DNA from: HXMU1428-3 sp965215715
GTDB lineage: Bacteria; Pseudomonadota; Alphaproteobacteria; Rhizobiales; HXMU1428-3
Direction: 5' to 3'
NCBI GenBank assembly: GCA_965215715.1
Contig: OZ244129.1
Location: 1,612,001 to 1,676,000, forward strand
DNA length: 64,000 bases
Shown here piece by piece: positions 60,576 through 64,000 of this stretch. How positions within the stretch are numbered: the first letter of the stretch is position 1; every line of letters starts with the position of its first letter. The translations under genes and the position numbers were made by a program. The notes beneath the pieces are model-generated. The model saw only the letters and a program-made list of their open reading frames with translations, was not told where the DNA came from and did not search any database.

Positions 60576-61616
60576 ATGATCACTTTTAAAACTGATGTGG
60601 CTGATGCTGTTGGAAATACGCCGCTTATTAACCTTAAACATGCGTCTGAGCTCACGGGCTGTACCATTCTGGGAAAAGCTGAATTTATGAATCCAGGCCA
60701 GTCTGTGAAAGACCGGGCTGCCTTGTCGATTATTCGCGGGGCTGAGCGGGATGGGGTATTGAAAAAGGGAGGCACCATTGTTGAGGGGACGGCTGGTAAC
60801 ACCGGGATTGGTCTGACAGTGATCGGCCAAGCGCTTGGTTATAAATGTGTCATTGTTATTCCTGAGACCCAATCAGAAGAAAAGAAGGCCGCCATTCGTA
60901 TGCTGGGCGCGCAGTTGGTTGAGGTGCCCGCTGTTCCTTATAAGAACCCGAATAATTATATTAAATATTCCCAACGCCTTGCTGTAACTCTTGCTAAAGA
61001 GTTGCCAAACGGGGCTGTGTGGGCCAATCAATTTGATAATGTTGATAATCGGCGCGCCCATATTGAGACAACGGGGCCTGAAATTTTTGCACAAACAGAT
61101 GGGAAAGTTGATGGCTTTGTCAGCGCTGTTGGAACTGGTGGTACATTGGGCGGGGTGTCTATGGCGCTAAAGGAGCTTAATAAAAACATTCAAATTGCTT
61201 TGGCTGATCCTTTTGGTTCTGCGATTTATAGCCATTTTAAATATGGGGAGCTGAAATCTGAAGGCGATTCCATTACTGAAGGCATTGGTCAGGGGCGGGT
61301 TACTGAAAACTTGAAAGATATTGAAGTTGACCATGCGTTTCAAATTAGTGACCGCGAGGCGCTTGAAGTTGTGTTTCAATTGACAAAAGAAGAAGGGCTT
61401 TGTCTGGGCGGCTCTAGCGGCATTAATATTGCTGGTGCAATGGCGCTGGCCAAAGAGTTGGGGCCGGGTCATACGATTGTTACCATCTTGTGTGATTATG
61501 GAACGCGCTATGCCAGCAAAATTTTTAACCCTGATTTTTTGACCAAAAAGAACTTGCCAATCCCCCCTTGGCTTTCTGAGCAATCTGTAAGCTTGCCAGA
61601 CGTTTTTGAGGCTTAA
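60576..61616 (+). CDS. cysK: Cysteine synthase A
   Basis: O-acetylserine sulfhydrylase, PLP enzyme of 346 residues. Lys45 in PGQSVKDRAAL binds PLP; TAGNTGIGL binds the substrate carboxylate; GTGGTLGG cradles the phosphate; GGSSGIN lies near the C-terminus. The NNYIKYSQRLA insert and longer C-terminal end resemble the alphaproteobacterial subtype, with about 20 residues more than E. coli CysK. It lies 173 bp before sseA on the same strand, so both sulfur genes could be cotranscribed, although a separate promoter is likely in the gap. Confidence 0.93.
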   Translation: MITFKTDVADAVGNTPLINLKHASELTGCTILGKAEFMNPGQSVKDRAALSIIRGAERDGVLKKGGTIVEGTAGNTGIGLTVIGQALGYKCVIVIPETQSEEKKAAIRMLGAQLVEVPAVPYKNPNNYIKYSQRLAVTLAKELPNGAVWANQFDNVDNRRAHIETTGPEIFAQTDGKVDGFVSAVGTGGTLGGVSMALKELNKNIQIALADPFGSAIYSHFKYGELKSEGDSITEGIGQGRVTENLKDIEVDHAFQISDREALEVVFQLTKEEGLCLGGSSGINIAGAMALAKELGPGHTIVTILCDYGTRYASKIFNPDFLTKKNLPIPPWLSEQSVSLPDVFEA

Positions 61617-61788
61617 TGTCAGTTGGACATTTAGGTCCTAAATCATAAAATTTTTAGGCTTTGAACTGTTGCATGGTAAAAAAGCGCTAAAAAGTTTCAA
61701 AAACATATAAATCTTGCTTGACCTTATTTCATTTTCACGGTCGTCTATAGTTATGAAATTTTTCGTTATTTTTTAAAGAAGCTGGTAT

Positions 61789-62643
61789 ATGGAACCTTCA
61801 TTAAAATCTTGGTTGGTCGAAACAGATTGGCTTAATGATCATTTGGGCGACAAAGACCTGGTGGTGTTTGACGCCACTTGGTATTTGCCGGGTACCAACA
61901 CTGATGCGCGCCAACAATATTTAGAAGAACACATTCCCAATAGTTTGTTTTTTGATATTGATGACATTAGCGATTTGGGCACCGATTTGCCTCATATGCT
62001 GCCAAATCCGATTAAATTTTCCTCGCGCATGCGCCGGTTGGGTGTGGGTGATGGGATGCAAGTTGTGGTTTATGACCATCTTGACTTGTTCAGTGCTGCC
62101 AGGGCTTGGTGGATGTTCCGTGCGATGGGGCTTGAGGATGTATATGTGCTTAATGGCGGCATGCGCAAATGGACAGATGAAGACCGCCCTGTTGATGAAT
62201 ACCCGCATCGCCCTCGATTAGAGCGTCATTTCACAGCCCACATTAATCGCGACCTTATTGCTTCACAAGAGCAAGTCATAGATGCCATGAAAACTGGTAG
62301 CGCGCAGATTGTTGATGCGCGCCCCGTTGATCGGTTTGAGGGCCGCGGCAAGGAACCGCGCCCAGGTGTGCGGGCGGGACGCATTCCAGATTCAATTAGT
62401 ATCCCGCGCTCAGCGCTTATGTGTGATGATGGGACGTTAAAATCAAATGATGATATTCGCGAAGTGTTTTTAGATGCCGGGGTTGATTTGGCAAAACCTG
62501 TGATCACCACCTGCGGCTCTGGTATTACAGCTGCGATCCCGTTTCTGGCGCTTTCACAGATTGGGCATAAGCAACACAGCCTTTATGATGGCTCTTGGGC
62601 TGAATGGGGTGCTGATAACAGTTTGCCAATTGCTGTTGGTTAG
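61789..62643 (+). CDS. sseA: 3-mercaptopyruvate sulfurtransferase
   Basis: Two-rhodanese-domain enzyme of 284 residues transferring sulfur from 3-mercaptopyruvate to thiols or cyanide. The inactive N-terminal rhodanese domain (about 10-135) is followed by the active domain with Cys242 in CGSGITA, the loop sequence that marks mercaptopyruvate sulfurtransferases rather than thiosulfate ones (CRxGxT). Linker GRGKEPRPGVRAGRIP is typical. Next to cysK, suggesting cysteine/persulfide metabolism. Confidence 0.93.
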   Translation: MEPSLKSWLVETDWLNDHLGDKDLVVFDATWYLPGTNTDARQQYLEEHIPNSLFFDIDDISDLGTDLPHMLPNPIKFSSRMRRLGVGDGMQVVVYDHLDLFSAARAWWMFRAMGLEDVYVLNGGMRKWTDEDRPVDEYPHRPRLERHFTAHINRDLIASQEQVIDAMKTGSAQIVDARPVDRFEGRGKEPRPGVRAGRIPDSISIPRSALMCDDGTLKSNDDIREVFLDAGVDLAKPVITTCGSGITAAIPFLALSQIGHKQHSLYDGSWAEWGADNSLPIAVG

Positions 62644-62904
62644 AAGTTTTTTTGTCTCACGGGCTATTTTTTCGCGTCAGGCACGAAAAGCCCTGCGATG
62701 GGGTGCGCTAGCTCCGGGCGTCTCACGGCGTCATGTCCGTGCTATGAAGGGGAGCATTTCCTTCTTGGTAATGCAGCATTAAAGAGCATAATTTGTGAAT
62801 TGATATAAACGCAACATGCTCCAGAACAAGCACCAGAGCGGTGCCTTAAATCTCATCTATGAAATTTAAGGCACGCAGTGTTTCTTGATTTAAATGCTTG
62901 AAAC
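62644..62904. other. GC-rich intergenic stretch with two hairpins after sseA
   Basis: Two hairpins are visible. At 62661-62693 GGGCT...TTTCG pairs with CGAAAAGCCC with a small bulge. At 62841-62874 GTGCCTTAAAT pairs perfectly with ATTTAAGGCAC around 12 nt. Neither has a clear T tract. Between them lies GC-rich sequence unlike the AT-rich surroundings. No gene is supported; the hairpins probably end sseA and nfeD transcripts (convergent genes). Confidence 0.45.
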
Positions 62905-63360
62905 TTATGCAACCGGTTCAACTGTTAAACGATTGCCATCAACTGAGGTGACTTTTACTCTTGCCCCTTGTTGGGCATCTGGCCCGGTTACTGACCAAAC
63001 AGTGTCCCCCACTTGTACTTTTCCGCGCCCATTTTCAATGGCTTTGCTGACGGTAAAGGTTTTGCCAACCAATTGATCGCCTTTTTCATTTAAAAAGGGC
63101 TGGTCTGTTTGCACATGTTTGCCAACAAACATTTGGCGCCCGATCAGCACGCTCACCAGTGAGGTCACAGCAAAGATAATCATTTGGCCTTGGAAGCCAA
63201 CTGAGAAACTCAAGGTAAGCAGGCCGGTTATCATGGCTGCCAGGCCAAGCCAGAGCATAAACACACCTGGTGCTAGCACTTCGACTGCCAGCAACAGCCC
63301 GCCTAATATCAACCAGCTCCAACCGCCAAGACTTAAAAAGTAGTTTGTAAGAAAATCCAT
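62905..63360 (-). CDS. NfeD family membrane protein
   Basis: A 151-residue inner-membrane protein with three helices (about 5-80) followed by a C-terminal OB-fold (NfeD domain) of about 65 residues (GKTFTVSKAIENGRGKVQVGDTVWSV...VTSVDGNRLTVEPV). Such proteins pair with SPFH/stomatin partners, and the upstream gene here (18 bp away) is exactly that. The pair organises membrane microdomains or assists membrane proteins. Length suits the short NfeD1b type. Confidence 0.92.
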   Translation of the reverse strand: MDFLTNYFLSLGGWSWLILGGLLLAVEVLAPGVFMLWLGLAAMITGLLTLSFSVGFQGQMIIFAVTSLVSVLIGRQMFVGKHVQTDQPFLNEKGDQLVGKTFTVSKAIENGRGKVQVGDTVWSVTGPDAQQGARVKVTSVDGNRLTVEPVA

Positions 63361-63378
63361 TTGTTCAAACCACTCCTC

Positions 63379-64000
63379 TTAGCTGTTTGGGACGCTGGTA
63401 GATCCGCCGGATTTTGGCCCTTTGTCACCAAAGGTTTCTTTTGCAATCTCACCAATGCCAGCAATTGAGCCGATGACAGAGGCTGCCTCGACCGGCAACA
63501 TCATCAGTTTTTGGTTTGGTGAGGTGGCAATATCTTTTAGGGCTTCAACATATTTATTGGCCACAAAGTAATTAATGGCTTGCACATCACCCTTGGAAAT
63601 GGCTTCAGAGACCATGGTGGTCGCTTTGGCTTCCGCCTCTGCTGCCCGCTCGCGCGCTTCAGCATCTCTAAAGGCGGCCTCTTTACGCCCTTCAGCTTCA
63701 AGGACAGCGGCCTGCTTTTCGCCTTCAGCGCGCAAAATTTCTGATTGGCGCTCGCCTTCAGCTTCTAGAATAGAGGCACGCTTTTCACGTTCTGCCTTCA
63801 TTTGGCGGGCCATGGCATCAACCAAGTCTCGTGGCGGGGCGATGTCTTTAATTTCAATCCGGGTGACTTTGACGCCCCAGGGGTTGGTTGCATCATCGAC
63901 AATGGTCAATAGCCGGGCATTAATCTCATCACGGTTAGAGAGCAATTGGTCCAGGTCCATAGACCCCATCACTGTTCTGATGTTGGTCATTGTTAGATTA
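63379..64000 (-). CDS. SPFH/band-7 (stomatin/paraslipin-like) protein, C-terminal part
   Basis: C-terminal portion of an SPFH protein cut by the right edge. The frame is open beyond ATG 63990 (NLTMTNIRTVMGSMDLDQLL reads into the window end), so that methionine is internal; the membrane anchor and first half of the SPFH domain are outside. Visible are the end of the SPFH domain (WGVKVTRIEIKDI), a long charged coiled coil (REKRASILEAEGERQSEILRAEGEKQ) and a short tail. It is 18 bp upstream of nfeD and cotranscribed, forming the usual stomatin-NfeD pair. Confidence 0.92.
   Translation of the reverse strand, partial: NLTMTNIRTVMGSMDLDQLLSNRDEINARLLTIVDDATNPWGVKVTRIEIKDIAPPRDLVDAMARQMKAEREKRASILEAEGERQSEILRAEGEKQAAVLEAEGRKEAAFRDAEARERAAEAEAKATTMVSEAISKGDVQAINYFVANKYVEALKDIATSPNQKLMMLPVEAASVIGSIAGIGEIAKETFGDKGPKSGGSTSVPNS

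Noticed and set aside
62561..62782. 73-residue open frame over the sseA end
   Set aside because: Half of it is a shadow of sseA and the remainder has no recognisable features.

Overview
The window looks like chromosomal DNA of a free-living, probably motile, aerobic alphaproteobacterium, most likely of the Hyphomicrobiales (Rhizobiales). The gene pairs dgt-argS and cckA/recA/alaS are typical of that group. So are a CckA cell-cycle kinase, a zinc-free ribosomal protein L36 and two loci of a palindromic repeat of the 'CCGGTATCCACTTTTGGGCG' type found widely in rhizobial intergenic DNA. Base composition is moderate (mid-40s % GC by eye). Genus cannot be fixed from the sequence alone. No tRNA, rRNA, CRISPR array, prophage or transposase was recognised.

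Layout: 1-2560 housekeeping (argS partial, dgt, erpA). 2635-4274 a secreted caspase-like protein with a small secreted partner. 4472-8950 xthA, a glutathione transferase and biotin genes (bioF plus a BioH-like esterase, with bioB divergent). 8951-10599 an AT-rich TIR/deoxyribosyltransferase-like gene lying between two direct copies of a ~156-bp element with 28-bp inverted ends. 10600-12386 an ArsR/SRPBCC pair and a secreted LprI-like protein. 12542-14905 uvrB. 15039-19117 a five-gene operon: CuA subunit, heme-copper subunit, SCO protein, membrane protein and FNT channel. 19237-29028 parC, a soluble PAS chemoreceptor, a serine esterase, small secreted/TPR proteins, ArfB and a second caspase-like protein fused to an FGE-like domain. 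29191-30818 a FliK-like/FlhX pair. 30858-38077 a pteridine-reductase-like SDR, a Ca2+/Na+ antiporter, a TorF-type outer-membrane protein, a PQQ-type dehydrogenase, RNase T2 and oligopeptidase B. 38472-44434 a complete mrpABCDEFG antiporter operon. 44550-50202 rpmJ, an Rrf2/NsrR-like regulator, recQ, a degenerate S24 repressor, a DUF1905 protein and a second soluble chemoreceptor. 50598-59943 alaS, recA, a GGDEF-EAL protein and cckA. 60173-64000 a 49-residue membrane protein, cysK, sseA, NfeD and an SPFH protein that runs off the right edge.

The most interesting system is the operon at 15039-19117. It resembles a B-type oxygen reductase and keeps all six histidine metal ligands. However, the residue four positions after the first CuB histidine, where oxygen reductases of this type carry the cross-linked tyrosine, is asparagine. 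With SCO, a conserved-position membrane protein and a formate/nitrite-type channel next to it, the gene order recalls the norSY-senC-orf1 ('sNOR') nitric oxide reductase clusters described from ammonia oxidisers. I therefore propose an NO-reducing terminal enzyme with an associated nitrite channel. An NsrR-like Rrf2 regulator elsewhere in the window (45026) could be its regulator, but this is unproven.

Other points of interest are the two orthocaspases, one with a non-catalytic FGE-like domain; the FlhB-cleavage-product homologue translationally coupled to a FliK-like gene; the twin operator over the arsR-type start codon; the repressor that has lost its S24 serine and lysine; and a decayed second copy of a small membrane-protein gene.
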